Below, in pieces: positions 18,916 to 28,574 of a stretch of DNA of 60,388 bases. Origin of the DNA: Acidobacteriota bacterium (GTDB lineage: Bacteria; Acidobacteriota; Holophagae; Holophagales; Holophagaceae); assembly GCA_014189895.1 (NCBI GenBank), contig BJFQ01000007.1, positions 1 through 60,388 on the forward strand. The letters are read 5' to 3'. The first letter of the stretch is position 1; every line of letters starts with the position of its first letter. The notes beneath the pieces were generated by a model. The model did not search any database. It was given only the letters and a program-made list of their open reading frames with translations, and was not told where the DNA came from. A program made the position numbers and the translations under genes.

Positions 18916-21027
18916 CTACTTCGATATCACTAAAGTGCTAGGACTTTTGGGAGCTTCCATCGGGGTTTTCCCCTGGAGTTCATTCGCTAGACTACCTGCT
19001 CCATAGATCTTGTTCAGAGCCTCTATGATGACGCGGGTGTCGACCGAAACCGCACGATTCGCGCTGCCGTCGTAAACATATTTACCAGGAAGCGATTCAA
19101 TGTTGCCATCAAAAATCAAGCCCACTAATTCGCCTTTCGTGTTGGTGACTGGAGAACCGGAATTACCGCCGATGATGTCCACGCTATGAACAAAGTTAAA
19201 GGGTGTGGCCATATCGAGTTTAGAAGCGGCATTCTTCCATGTAGATGGCAAGGCCCATGCTCCATTTTCCGCTTTGTCCCCCCATCCCCAAGCGCGATCA
19301 TAAAGACCCGCTATGGTGGTGAAAGGTTGGATCTTCGTACCATTGGCCGGATAACCTTCGACGATGCCGTAGGTGAGACGAAGGGTGAACGTAGCATCGG
19401 GATAAAGTTCTTTTCCGTACACGGCAAAACGCGCTTTAGCGATTTGCGTATTTTGTTCATTGATCACAGCACGAAGATCATCAGCCTTTTTAGAAAGTAC
19501 TCGGTTCATGGGCTCCAAAATTAAAGCCATTTTGACCAGCGGATCTTGGGACATCTGTAAGGCTTGAAGGCCCCCTTCCAGTAAGGTTTTGCGAACCGAT
19601 GGTTGTTGCAAGGTCGTGGTGGCTAAAGCTTCTTTCGCTACTTGAGCCCCCGATTTACCCCCAAGCATCTTTTTGACAAAAGGATGATTCGCCCCTAATT
19701 CTTCCAGGGCCTCTTCAAGGCCTCGTGTGAAATTGACTAATTCTAAATCAGCATCATAGTTAGCGGTGGGCATTGCTAAGCGCGCCTTGGTGGCTTTCAG
19801 ATTGGCGTCCTTAAACATTGTGGCTCGTTGATCATCGGCCTTGGCCACTTCGGAAGCCATACGCGACATCGTAAAGGCGGCACCCAAAAGACTGCTGCCC
19901 CGCGTATTCACGTAGGTCAAATCTTTTGCCATGGCAGTGAGGCTTTGTTGCGCTTTAGTAATTTTGGTCCAAGAATTTTTCGCAAAAGCCAATTTCGGAT
20001 CCTTAGCGACCGCAGCTTGTAAGGCGGCTTCTTGGGCTTCTAGTTTTTTGACGGTTGCAGAATTACGCAATGTTTCGGCATAACGAATGGTTCGTTTTTG
20101 ATCATTTTCAATGCTAAAAACAGTAGTAGATATTTTACGGGTAGCTTCAGGAGAAGTCTGACCATAAGCCCGCAGCGCTTTCAGTCGACCGGCATAACTC
20201 TTGAGGGTCATCGGAAGAATGACATTGGCATCGGCTTTCATTTGATCCACAGTGAGCAATCGGGACGTACTTCCGGGATGGCCCATGACAAAGGTCAAGT
20301 CTCCATCGTTCAGACCCGTGCTACTCCATTGAAGAAAATGCTCAGCGCGATAGGGTTTGCCATTTTCGTAGACACGGAAGATGGCGAAGTCAGTATTGTG
20401 ACGAGGATAGGTAAAGTTATCCGGATCCCCTCCAAAAAAAGCAATCTGCTCTTCAGGAGCAAAGACTAAACGGACATCCTTATGGACTTTATAACCATAA
20501 ATCCAGAATTCTCCTCCTTGGTAGAGGCGAACGACCTGACAATCGAGTCCTGTTTTTTCACTCATGGTCTTGGAGAGATTTGCGAGAGCTTCATCGCGCA
20601 ACTTCGCTGAGGTTTTATCATCTTGGCCAACCGTGACGCGATTCACGTCGTCAGTGACATTGGTCATTGTCATGAGCGTGCGAAGTTCGAGGCCCTTGAC
20701 CTGAATTTCTTTTGCTTGATTTTCGGCATAGAAACCATTTTTAATATAGTCATTTCCAGGACCTGAGACTTGCTGAATCGAACCACGTCCCACATGATGA
20801 TTGGTCAAAATCAGACCGTCTTTACTCACAAAACTGCCTGAACCCCCAGGAAAGCGAACACACGACAAACGGACATGATCGAGCCAAGCTTGATCTGGCG
20901 CAAAGCCATATTTAGCCTTCATTTTGGCTACAGGGATATTGTCAAAAGTCCACATGCCCTCTTCGGCACTCATACCGGAGACCAGCATTAACGCGACTAA
21001 AGATAAGCGAAGTGTGCGATTCATCAT
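18916..21027 (-). CDS. S46 family dipeptidyl-peptidase, DPP7-like
   Basis: Periplasmic serine exopeptidase removing dipeptides from oligopeptides. A signal peptide is visible (cleavage near SAEEG at residues 20-24). The catalytic triad segments are TNHHVG (His77-His78), NTDFAIFRVY and GGNSGSPV. After the serine the sequence reads LIFDGN: a Gly at this S1-pocket position is typical of DPP7 (hydrophobic P1), whereas DPP11 has Arg there for acidic P1. The 703-residue length is normal. Its role is probably peptide nutrition together with the TonB receptor and M1 peptidase. A 9-bp inverted repeat (18904-18924) spans the stop codon. Confidence 0.93.
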   Translation of the reverse strand: MMNRTLRLSLVALMLVSGMSAEEGMWTFDNIPVAKMKAKYGFAPDQAWLDHVRLSCVRFPGGSGSFVSKDGLILTNHHVGRGSIQQVSGPGNDYIKNGFYAENQAKEIQVKGLELRTLMTMTNVTDDVNRVTVGQDDKTSAKLRDEALANLSKTMSEKTGLDCQVVRLYQGGEFWIYGYKVHKDVRLVFAPEEQIAFFGGDPDNFTYPRHNTDFAIFRVYENGKPYRAEHFLQWSSTGLNDGDLTFVMGHPGSTSRLLTVDQMKADANVILPMTLKSYAGRLKALRAYGQTSPEATRKISTTVFSIENDQKRTIRYAETLRNSATVKKLEAQEAALQAAVAKDPKLAFAKNSWTKITKAQQSLTAMAKDLTYVNTRGSSLLGAAFTMSRMASEVAKADDQRATMFKDANLKATKARLAMPTANYDADLELVNFTRGLEEALEELGANHPFVKKMLGGKSGAQVAKEALATTTLQQPSVRKTLLEGGLQALQMSQDPLVKMALILEPMNRVLSKKADDLRAVINEQNTQIAKARFAVYGKELYPDATFTLRLTYGIVEGYPANGTKIQPFTTIAGLYDRAWGWGDKAENGAWALPSTWKNAASKLDMATPFNFVHSVDIIGGNSGSPVTNTKGELVGLIFDGNIESLPGKYVYDGSANRAVSVDTRVIIEALNKIYGAGSLANELQGKTPMEAPKSPSTLVISK

Positions 21028-21154
21028 TGACTCCTTGAATAGTCTTTAAGATTCTCACTTATCAAGAAAAAAAGGACGCCGATCTCTCTCAACTGCCCCA
21101 ATAAAGCGGTGAATGGATTGACCTGCACCAAAAAAAGGGCATATTTCGAGAGCC

Positions 21155-23530
21155 TCAGAATTGATACTTAATCATGAGGGTCAGCGTACGAGGAGGAAGC
21201 ACGTGGGTTCCACCGAAGACCGATAAAAAGTTGTAGAGTCCTTTTTTATCGAACAAATTAAGTGCATCCAAACTCACATCAATTTTCTTTTTTTCGAATT
21301 CAGCTAAGCGAAACCCAACGCTGAGATTCCATATAGTTCGTGGCTTGATTCGGTAGAGGGGGCCGAATGTCGAATCGTAATCCTCTTCAATATAAGCCGT
21401 ACCAAAAGCGTAGTCTGAACCTTGACCATCTGCAGGATCTCCAGCGACTAGGCCTGAATCATATCGACCCAATAATTGTATGTAGGTGCTGGCTTTCTGG
21501 TAGCGGAGCCCAAAGACAGCACTTAGTTTTTGATCGTGATCAATCAGGAATGCGGTGCCAGGGGCGAATTCGGGTTCTTCAAGCATGAGACCCCCTGTCA
21601 CTGGGGCCACAAAAATGGCTCGCGTTTTACCCAAACTCAAAAAACTTGACCACGCATTGTAGCGAGCATCGAACCGAGCGTTCCACCCTCGAAAAATACC
21701 CTTCGCCACATGAATGGGAAACAAAACCCCCGTATTGAATAATTGCTCGGAGTCCGCGCTATTAACGGATTGCTTTTCCCAATATTCAAACTGCACGCGG
21801 CCGAAAGAACCGAGGCCTTGTTCGACGCCAAGAGTTAAACTATCTTGCAACTCAGGCTTTAAAACGCTGCCTCGCGATGAAATGGCGAGATATTCGTTAT
21901 CAGGAATGATGAATAAACGATCATACGATCCCCGAATTAGTGAATTGGTATCACTAAAACGATATGACATTCCGAGGCGGGGCTGTGTCTCTGAAGTTTT
22001 GAAGGTACGGTAGCGATAGTCATCACCACGAAGACCCATATTGAACGTCCAGGGTCCTTGATGATAATTAAACTGAGCAAAGACAGAGAGTAATTGGGGT
22101 TTAATCGAATCCTGAAAAATATTGAGGATACCCGGTTCAAATTCGAGAGCAGAGTTAGGTGCGTCAAAGCGACGATCACCGCCCTCCGCCCTGCTTTCAT
22201 CGACACTATCGCCTTCGACGAAGAACCATAACGATTCCTCGATCGGATAGACAACATATTCTAGGCCCGACTTGAATTCGCCAACATCAAAGAAGCGATG
22301 ATAAATAAGGGATGCGCCATTGGATTCCAAAGTCCGATTCGAGGTAATCCACGCAGGGTAATCAGGGCCCCCCAAGGGATCCGTAGGTTCAAAAGACTCG
22401 GTAGGGTTGAATTGACTACTGGCCCTTCGATAAAAGGAACGAAGTTCAAGACCCGAACGATCCGTTAAGGTTCGGACATACGAAGTTGATAGATTGAAGT
22501 CCTTGTTGCGTTGAGTTTGATTTTGACTCCGATACTCTTGGCTGACTAGATTAGGAATTTGAAAGGAGGAGCTTCCACCACTCAGATTAAATTTGAAAAG
22601 GTTTTGGTCATCGAGAGCCCAATCGAATCGCGTATAAAAACGATTGCTACTTCCGTGATTATTAAGATTGTCAAAATTAACGGGGTCTAAATAGCGATCG
22701 GTTTTGGATTGAGCTGCAGAAACAAAATAACCAATATGATCCGATCCTCCGCGAACCTGAGCGGTAGTCTCCGTCATATTGAACGAACCCATGCCAATCG
22801 CAGCATGACCCCCAAGATCGCCGGAACCAAGTCCTGATTTACTTGTGAGGTTGAATACCGCAACGGGCTTCCCTCCAAATTCTGCGGGGATTCCCGAGGT
22901 AATAATTTCAATATTTTGGAGGTCTTCCGGATTCAGAACATTCGAGAAAGTCGCTTGGATTTTATCGGTGACCGGCATGCCATCCATCACGTAGGTGGAC
23001 TGGCCATGGCTTCCCCGAAAATGAAAACGTCCATTCTCGTCCGCCATAAAACCAGGAGTCATCATCAAGAGTTGTTCCAGGCCTCGGCTCCGAGAACTTG
23101 AAGGAATAGTTTCAATGAGATTTTGTTCCACATTGATAAAGCTCGAAGGTGTATCGGGAATCAACATCGCTTCTTCGGTGACCGCTACCGTGGCGGAAGC
23201 ATTGGGCTTGAGTGCTAAAGAGAGTTTGATGGGAAGAGATGCGGTGATTTCAATAGTCGTATGGCTATCTCCGAATCCCTCTTTCGATGCCTCTAAGTGG
23301 TAGGTTCCCGACGGTAGATTACTTAAAACGAAAGTGCCGTCCTTGGAAGTTTCGGTGGTATTGATGTAACCCGAAATTTTATTGTCGATGCGAACTTGAG
23401 CCCCTCCCACCGGTCGACCCTGCCCATCAAAAATCTGTCCACGAATCGTACCGCTATTCGCCGAAGCCATGATGATACTACTGGCCCCCCCAAGAAGAAC
23501 TAGAGACTGAAGACGAGGGATCATGACCAT
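21155..23530 (-). CDS. TonB-dependent outer-membrane receptor with carboxypeptidase-regulatory-like domain
   Basis: Outer-membrane beta-barrel gated by a plug. Start chosen at ATG 23530 (ATG 23524 is also possible); an upstream TTG would lie inside an inverted repeat. After a signal peptide comes a carboxypeptidase-regulatory-like beta-sandwich (GTIRGQIFDGQGRPVGGAQV to SKEGFGDSHTTIEI). The plug follows (ETIPSSSRSRGLEQLLMMTPG, STYVMDGMPVTD, NPEDLQNIEIITSGIPAEFGG), then the barrel ending in LTLMIKYQF with the C-terminal Phe needed for BamA. No TonB box is obvious. No TonB or ABC genes are adjacent. The ligand is unknown; this domain combination is often found in peptide or glycan uptake receptors. 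Confidence 0.9.
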   Translation of the reverse strand: MVMIPRLQSLVLLGGASSIIMASANSGTIRGQIFDGQGRPVGGAQVRIDNKISGYINTTETSKDGTFVLSNLPSGTYHLEASKEGFGDSHTTIEITASLPIKLSLALKPNASATVAVTEEAMLIPDTPSSFINVEQNLIETIPSSSRSRGLEQLLMMTPGFMADENGRFHFRGSHGQSTYVMDGMPVTDKIQATFSNVLNPEDLQNIEIITSGIPAEFGGKPVAVFNLTSKSGLGSGDLGGHAAIGMGSFNMTETTAQVRGGSDHIGYFVSAAQSKTDRYLDPVNFDNLNNHGSSNRFYTRFDWALDDQNLFKFNLSGGSSSFQIPNLVSQEYRSQNQTQRNKDFNLSTSYVRTLTDRSGLELRSFYRRASSQFNPTESFEPTDPLGGPDYPAWITSNRTLESNGASLIYHRFFDVGEFKSGLEYVVYPIEESLWFFVEGDSVDESRAEGGDRRFDAPNSALEFEPGILNIFQDSIKPQLLSVFAQFNYHQGPWTFNMGLRGDDYRYRTFKTSETQPRLGMSYRFSDTNSLIRGSYDRLFIIPDNEYLAISSRGSVLKPELQDSLTLGVEQGLGSFGRVQFEYWEKQSVNSADSEQLFNTGVLFPIHVAKGIFRGWNARFDARYNAWSSFLSLGKTRAIFVAPVTGGLMLEEPEFAPGTAFLIDHDQKLSAVFGLRYQKASTYIQLLGRYDSGLVAGDPADGQGSDYAFGTAYIEEDYDSTFGPLYRIKPRTIWNLSVGFRLAEFEKKKIDVSLDALNLFDKKGLYNFLSVFGGTHVLPPRTLTLMIKYQF

Positions 23531-23541
23531 GGATACTCTAT

Positions 23542-23560
23542 AATGCAAATGAGTTGCATT
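23542..23560. promoter_or_regulatory. Inverted repeat upstream of the TonB receptor, candidate operator
   Basis: AATGCAA at 23542-23548, five bases ATGAG, then TTGCATT at 23554-23560. It lies 12 bases upstream of the receptor start, in the short divergent region shared with the GNAT gene. The TGCAAATGAG half resembles some proteobacterial Fur boxes, but the match is partial. A metal or nutrient repressor site is plausible. Confidence 0.4.
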
Positions 23561-23611
23561 TACTATACTAGTCTTAAAAAGACTTATGGGTCAAGGCCTA
23601 AACTAAAGGGC

Positions 23612-24247
23612 ATGATCGCCGAACAGCTCTCCCATGGGATCCTTCGCACCCGATGGGCTAACCACGAGGATATCGAAGGCCTCCTCCATCTCGTCAATGG
23701 CAGCTATCGGGGCGATGCATCTCGCCTCGGATGGACTACTGAAGCTGATCTGTTGGATGGACAACGCACAGACCATCCCATGCTCGAGGCCCTTCTTAAA
23801 GAAAAGGGAAGTTTTATTTTTTTAATGGAGGCCTACCTTCCTCTCCTCGATCGAGCTCTTCGGGAAAATGATTTCATCATCGCACTACGAACCTTGGTCC
23901 AACCGGATAAGAAAGAATCTAGAGTCGTAGCTTGCGCGCATCTCCAGCAGTCAGAAAAAGGTCTCTATTTTGGGATGCTTTCAGTAGAACCTCGACTGCA
24001 ATCCTTTGGTCTTGGGCGCTACTGTTTAGAGCACTTCAAAGCTCTAGCGCAATCCCAAGGTGCTTCGCGTCTTTGGATGACGGTCATTGAGCAGCGGCAC
24101 GATTTAATTGCCTATTACGAGCGTCGGGGTTTTCGTAAAACTGACCAACTACATCCCTTCCCCAACCACGATCCTCGCTATGGGATCTCCAAGGTAGGGG
24201 ATTTGAAACTGATCGAAATGGAGCAAGAAATCCCTCCGAATTGCTAG
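23612..24247 (+). CDS. GNAT family N-acetyltransferase
   Basis: Acetyl-CoA-dependent transferase. Start ATG 23612 is preceded by AAAGGG. The fold shows an early LRTRWANHEDIEGLLHLVN strand-helix and the acetyl-CoA loop region VEPRLQSFGLGRYCLEHF, where the usual Q/R-x-x-G-x-G/A pattern reads QSFGLG. The final YYERRGFRKTDQ is the typical GNAT C-terminal motif. The 211-residue length is slightly above average owing to a helical insert around LLKEKGSFIFLMEAYLPLLDR. The substrate is unknown. It is divergent from the TonB receptor and is separated by 88 bases from xseA. Confidence 0.85.
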   Translation: MIAEQLSHGILRTRWANHEDIEGLLHLVNGSYRGDASRLGWTTEADLLDGQRTDHPMLEALLKEKGSFIFLMEAYLPLLDRALRENDFIIALRTLVQPDKKESRVVACAHLQQSEKGLYFGMLSVEPRLQSFGLGRYCLEHFKALAQSQGASRLWMTVIEQRHDLIAYYERRGFRKTDQLHPFPNHDPRYGISKVGDLKLIEMEQEIPPNC

Positions 24248-24335
24248 GATAGTTTAGGACTTCCCTTGGAGTCTTGCCCTTTCGTTCAGATTCAAGGTCG
24301 TTACCTTTCCAGTATCTTTTTTTAGTAGGCCTCTC

Positions 24336-25628
24336 ATGTCACCCAGTATTCCTGATCAACTGACTTCCGATCTTCAGGCTCCCCTTTCAGTTTCTTTCTT
24401 CTTAGAGCATCTCAAAAAAAATACCGAGCCTAGATACCGAAGTCTTTATTTGGTAGGCGAAGTATCCGCTGTGAAATCTTCCGGAGGTCATCTCTACTTC
24501 AATCTCAAGGAAGATAATGCGGCTGTCTCCTGCGCCATTTGGCGAACCGTCCTTCCAACGTTGAAACATATTCCGAAGGATGGTGAGCGCATTATCATTC
24601 AAGCCAATTTGAGCGTGTATATTCCCCGGGGGACTCTGACGCTCGCGGTCACTTATTGCGAATTAGCAGGCCAGGGAGATTTACAGGCCAAATTAAAGCA
24701 ACTGGAAGCACAGCTTCGCATCGAAGGAGTCTTTGATCGAACGCGCAAAGAATTACCACTTTCCCCCAAAAAAGTAGGGGTGATTGCCGCCTTGGGCGGG
24801 GCAGCGCTTCAGGATGTCCTTCGAGTCACGGGCCGTCGAGCCCCCGGAATGGATGTCTTGGTCTTTCCTGCCGCAGCGCAGGGAGAACGCTGTGTCCCCG
24901 AGAACCTTCAGATGCTGGAAGAAGCGCAACAACCCCATTGGGGTTGCGACGTGCTCTTGATGGTCCGTGGAGGTGGATCCCCGGAAGATCTTTGGGGCTT
25001 CAACGACCCCGATCTCGTACGCGCCGTGGCCGCCTGTCGATTGCCCTTGGTAACCGGCGTAGGTCATGAAATAGACACGACTCTTGTGGATCTTGCCAGC
25101 GACCAACGCGCCGCTACCCCCTCACAAGCAGCTGAAATCATCACGACAGAACGTAACGAACTCTCGCTGCAGGTCTTCGCTCAAGTTCAAGAGTTAACCC
25201 GAGTCATGAAAGAAGTCATTGGACGTTGTGAAACTGAATTTAATTTATTAAGTGATCGGGACGGTCTTTATGTTGTCCCCGATCGCATCACCCAACTCCG
25301 ACATCAATTGGAAATTCATCAAGCCCGCTTGGCCGGAAGAGACCCGATTCGCCGAGTGGATCTTTTCAAGATTCAATTAACCAATCAATGGCAACGGCTT
25401 CGCCAATACACGATTCGCCCCGCCATCAAAGAGCGTTATTTAGCCTTAGCCACCCAGATGGCCTCTCTAAATCCCGAGGCGCCCTTAAGTCGTGGATTCG
25501 TGCTGACTCTAGATAGCCAAGGTCGACCGATTACCTCAGCTAAGCATGTCAGTATTGGAGACGAACTCAATTTGAAATGGGCTGACGGAGCACAGGCGGC
25601 TCAAATCATCAAGCCGACTAAGTCATGA
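24336..25628 (+). CDS. xseA: Exodeoxyribonuclease VII large subunit
   Basis: Single-strand-specific exonuclease subunit for repair and recombination. The N-terminal OB-fold is clear (RSLYLVGEVSAVKSSGGHLYFNLKEDNAAVSCAIWR). The catalytic domain has VGVIAALGGAALQDVLRVTGRRAPG, VLLMVRGGGSPEDLWGFNDPDLVRAV and TGVGHEIDTTLVDLASDQRAATPSQAAE segments. The C-terminal coiled-coil part ends in LSRGFVLTLDSQGRPITSA. The 430-residue length is normal. The small subunit gene xseB is not next to it. It converges on fabG with an 11-base overlap of the coding ends. Confidence 0.95.
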   Translation: MSPSIPDQLTSDLQAPLSVSFFLEHLKKNTEPRYRSLYLVGEVSAVKSSGGHLYFNLKEDNAAVSCAIWRTVLPTLKHIPKDGERIIIQANLSVYIPRGTLTLAVTYCELAGQGDLQAKLKQLEAQLRIEGVFDRTRKELPLSPKKVGVIAALGGAALQDVLRVTGRRAPGMDVLVFPAAAQGERCVPENLQMLEEAQQPHWGCDVLLMVRGGGSPEDLWGFNDPDLVRAVAACRLPLVTGVGHEIDTTLVDLASDQRAATPSQAAEIITTERNELSLQVFAQVQELTRVMKEVIGRCETEFNLLSDRDGLYVVPDRITQLRHQLEIHQARLAGRDPIRRVDLFKIQLTNQWQRLRQYTIRPAIKERYLALATQMASLNPEAPLSRGFVLTLDSQGRPITSAKHVSIGDELNLKWADGAQAAQIIKPTKS

Positions 25629-26364
25629 ACATACCGCCATTGACCCCTAGGGTTTGGCCGGTAATATAAGCTGCCTCGTCAGAACAGAGAAAAGCAACGG
25701 CGTGGGCGACGTCGGAAGATTGACCGAAGCGTTCAAGGGGAATCTGTTTAATAAAATCGGAGGTCACCGCCTCACCGAGATCCTGCGTCATCGCCGATTC
25801 AATATAGCCAGGGGCCACTGCATTACAGGTAATATTTCGAGATCCCAGCTCGCGAGCGACAGTTTTCGTTAAACCTAGGAGACCGGACTTCGCGCTAACG
25901 TAATTGGCCTGACCCGCATTCCCCATTTGCCCCACGACGGAAGCAATATTCACGATACGACCCCAACGTTGTTTCATCATGGGACGCGTGGCCGCTTGCA
26001 TCATCAAGAAAGGGCCTCGTAGATTGGTGTTCAATACCATATCCCATTCTTCTAATTTCATTTGGATCATCAGTTTATCTTTGGTAATCCCAGCATTATT
26101 AATAAGACAATGAACAGCGCCGTATTGTTGAACCACGGTATCGATGATCCGTTTGGCTTCTTCAGGCTGAGCAATATCGCCGACCAAGATCTCGGCCGAA
26201 CCGCCCGCTTGACGAATCGCCTCAACCGTTCGTTTTAAATTGGCTTCATTACGAGCAACGGCAATGACTTGAGCACCCTGATGGGCCAGGACGTTAGCAA
26301 TGGATTCACCAATGCCTTGAGAGGCCCCGGTGACGATTGCAATTTTTCCTTGAAGTGAAAACAT
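25618..26364 (-). CDS. fabG: 3-oxoacyl-[ACP] reductase FabG
   Basis: NADPH-dependent reductase of type II fatty-acid synthesis. Start taken at the second ATG (26364), because AGG six bases ahead gives better spacing than the ATG at 26370. The Rossmann motif TGASQGIGESIA, NNAG, the Ser in NIASVVGQMGN and YVSAKSG (Tyr-x3-Lys) are present, and the C terminus is ITGQTLGVNGGMFMT. It follows fabD by 19 bases and is the last gene of the plsX-fabD-fabG run; acpP, commonly next, is absent here. Confidence 0.95.
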   Translation of the reverse strand: MFSLQGKIAIVTGASQGIGESIANVLAHQGAQVIAVARNEANLKRTVEAIRQAGGSAEILVGDIAQPEEAKRIIDTVVQQYGAVHCLINNAGITKDKLMIQMKLEEWDMVLNTNLRGPFLMMQAATRPMMKQRWGRIVNIASVVGQMGNAGQANYVSAKSGLLGLTKTVARELGSRNITCNAVAPGYIESAMTQDLGEAVTSDFIKQIPLERFGQSSDVAHAVAFLCSDEAAYITGQTLGVNGGMFMT

Positions 26365-26383
26365 GGGCATCCTAGGTTGGCTT

Positions 26384-27322
26384 TCAGTTTAACAAGGCTA
26401 GGTCTTCTTCGGTTCCAATGGCAATACTCGTGATCCCCTCGAGTTGGCGATCTAGAGCTTGGCGTTTAACTAAGCCGCTCAGAACCTTTCCGGGCCCACA
26501 TTCAATAAACGTGGTGACCCCCGCTTTGAAAAGATAATCCACGGTGTCTTCCCAGAGGACCGAATGATCGATTTGTTGAACCAACCCCTGGCGGAGAAGG
26601 CGGGCGTCTTGTGTGGGAAGTGCATTCACATTCTGGACCAAAGGGATCGTCGCATTTTGAAAGGAAAGTGCTTCAAGAATTGGGGTCATGGTTTGCCGAG
26701 CAGGTGACATCAAAGAGGAATGGAAAGGGGCGCTGACCGGTAGTTCGATCGCTCGTTTGCCTTTAATTTTTTTACCTTCTTCAATCGCTGCACGCACGGC
26801 CTCGGTGTGACCTGCAATAACAATCTGGCCCGGGCCATTAAAATTAGCGGGGGCGACGACTCCACCCGTTCTTTGGACCGCTGCCTCGCAACAGCCAATG
26901 ACTTCTTCACGGCTCATACCAATCATGGCAGCCATCGTTCCCTGACCTTCGGGAACCGCCGACTGCATCGCTTGGCCTCGTTGGTAAACCGTCCGAAGAG
27001 CTTCTTCAAAGGTCAAAACACCGCTGGCCACACAGGCTGAATATTCGCCTAGCGAATGCCCTGCGACAAAGTGAGGAGCAGGAAGTCGATGTTGAAGAGA
27101 AGTTAATACCATCCATGAGTGCATCAAAATAGCAGGTTGGGTATTTTGGGTAAGCTTCAGAGCATATTCGGGTCCCTGTTCCATAAGACCCTGAAGGGAG
27201 AAGCCTAAGGTTTTTTTAGCGGCAGCAAGGAGGGCTTGATTCTCTGGGCGATGACTTAACCCCCTGCCCATGCCGACAAATTGAGAACCTTGACCCGGAA
27301 AAAGCCAAGCGACCTGTGTCAT
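26384..27322 (-). CDS. fabD: Malonyl-CoA:ACP transacylase FabD
   Basis: Loads malonyl groups onto acyl carrier protein for fatty-acid elongation. The N-terminal WLFPGQGSQFVGMG, the nucleophile elbow GHSLGEYSA and the later VSAPFHSSLM with catalytic His are all visible. The 312-residue length matches the family. It overlaps plsX by four bases. Confidence 0.96.
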   Translation of the reverse strand: MTQVAWLFPGQGSQFVGMGRGLSHRPENQALLAAAKKTLGFSLQGLMEQGPEYALKLTQNTQPAILMHSWMVLTSLQHRLPAPHFVAGHSLGEYSACVASGVLTFEEALRTVYQRGQAMQSAVPEGQGTMAAMIGMSREEVIGCCEAAVQRTGGVVAPANFNGPGQIVIAGHTEAVRAAIEEGKKIKGKRAIELPVSAPFHSSLMSPARQTMTPILEALSFQNATIPLVQNVNALPTQDARLLRQGLVQQIDHSVLWEDTVDYLFKAGVTTFIECGPGKVLSGLVKRQALDRQLEGITSIAIGTEEDLALLN

Positions 27323-28341
27323 GCCGATCCCATTTTGACTATGCCTTCAGCAATACGTCGAGGCAGTTCATGTTCAAGGTTCGTCATTGCCGCCCGAATA
27401 GCATTTTTCACAGCTCGCGCATCGCTACTTCCATGACCAATAATAGAAACGCCCTTGATCCCTAAAAGAGGTAGTCCGCCGAATTCTTTATAGTCCAACT
27501 TTTTGAAAAATGTTCGGAGCGGTTTCATGATCAACAGTGAGCCCAAGCGAGCGAGCCAATTGGAGGAAAGAGCCTCCTTAATGCCGTTCTTCAAGAGTTT
27601 GGCCGTTCCTTCTGCGCTCTTTAAGAGCGCATTACCCACATAACCATCACAAACAATTACGTCGAATTTACCGTTCCATAAATCTCGACCTTCAGCATTG
27701 CCCTTAAAGTTGAGTCCCGAGTTACGTAAGAGCTCAGCAGCTTTCAACGTCACTTCAGTGCCTTTGCTTTCTTCTTCGCCGACGCTCATCACCGCCACCG
27801 TTGGATTCATTACCCCGAAGACCTGTTCAGCATAAATGGAACCCATGAGTCCAAAACAGGCCAAATGTTCTGGGCGCGAATCAATACTGGCACCCACTTC
27901 GATTAAAATCGTCGGGGTGGATTTGATATTCGGCATGGGGCTTGCGAGCCCGGGGCGATCGACCCCTTCTAATTTACCAATCACGAGCGTACTGGCAACC
28001 ATCGCGGCCCCCGTATGCCCAAGACTGACCATTCCATCGCAAGCTCCTTCACGAACGAGTTGAGCCGCCACGCGAATCGAACTATCTTTTTTCTCTTTGA
28101 GGATAATCGTGGGGTGATCGTGAAACTCTACGACGGAAGGCGCATGCACAATGGTTGTCCGCGCTTTGAGGTCAACCGTCCATTCTTTCGATTCACATTT
28201 CTGGCGAAGGAGATCCTCGGGACCCACTAAAGTTATCTCGAGTTCGGGCCAAGCTTTGAGTGCCTCTATCGCTCCTAAGAGCGTAGCTTCAGGAGCAAAA
28301 TCGCCTCCCATGACATCGAGTGCGATCCGATAAGCAGACAA
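27319..28341 (-). CDS. plsX: Phosphate acyltransferase PlsX
   Basis: Makes acyl-phosphate from acyl-ACP for phospholipid synthesis at the cytoplasmic face. The N terminus YRIALDVMGGDFAPEATLLGA is diagnostic, with SLGHTGAAMVAS and ICDGYVGNALLKSAEG-like segments following (here VCDGYVGNALLK). The 340-residue length is normal. It lies 17 bases after rpmF and overlaps fabD, the classic DUF177-rpmF-plsX-fabD order of many bacteria. Confidence 0.96.
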   Translation of the reverse strand: MSAYRIALDVMGGDFAPEATLLGAIEALKAWPELEITLVGPEDLLRQKCESKEWTVDLKARTTIVHAPSVVEFHDHPTIILKEKKDSSIRVAAQLVREGACDGMVSLGHTGAAMVASTLVIGKLEGVDRPGLASPMPNIKSTPTILIEVGASIDSRPEHLACFGLMGSIYAEQVFGVMNPTVAVMSVGEEESKGTEVTLKAAELLRNSGLNFKGNAEGRDLWNGKFDVIVCDGYVGNALLKSAEGTAKLLKNGIKEALSSNWLARLGSLLIMKPLRTFFKKLDYKEFGGLPLLGIKGVSIIGHGSSDARAVKNAIRAAMTNLEHELPRRIAEGIVKMGSA

Positions 28342-28358
28342 TCCGCTCTGTCCTTTGT

Positions 28359-28544
28359 TTAGACGGTAGCCGAGACTCGCATAACGAGTTTACCTCGGTA
28401 AAAACCACAATGCGTGCAGATACGATGAGGCAATTTAGATTCCGAGCAATTGGAACATTTCGTGACTGAAACCGGAACTAAAGCATCATGCGCGCGACGT
28501 CGGTCACGGCGAGCTTTCGAATGGCGTCGTTTTGGATTTGGCAT
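28359..28544 (-). CDS. rpmF: 50S ribosomal protein L32
   Basis: A 61-residue ribosomal protein with the basic N terminus MPNPKRRHSKARRDRRRAHD. Two Cys pairs, CSNC and CTHCG, form a zinc ribbon, so this is the zinc-binding form of L32. It lies between the DUF177 gene and plsX, its usual place. Confidence 0.97.
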   Translation of the reverse strand: MPNPKRRHSKARRDRRRAHDALVPVSVTKCSNCSESKLPHRICTHCGFYRGKLVMRVSATV

Positions 28545-28574
28545 GACAAACTCCGAACTTCTAATGATAACAAA

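Noticed and set aside
23543-23611. A 23-residue N-terminal extension of the GNAT protein.
   Set aside because: It would begin inside the inverted repeat and the promoter region of the TonB receptor; ATG 23612 has a ribosome site and begins at the conserved fold.
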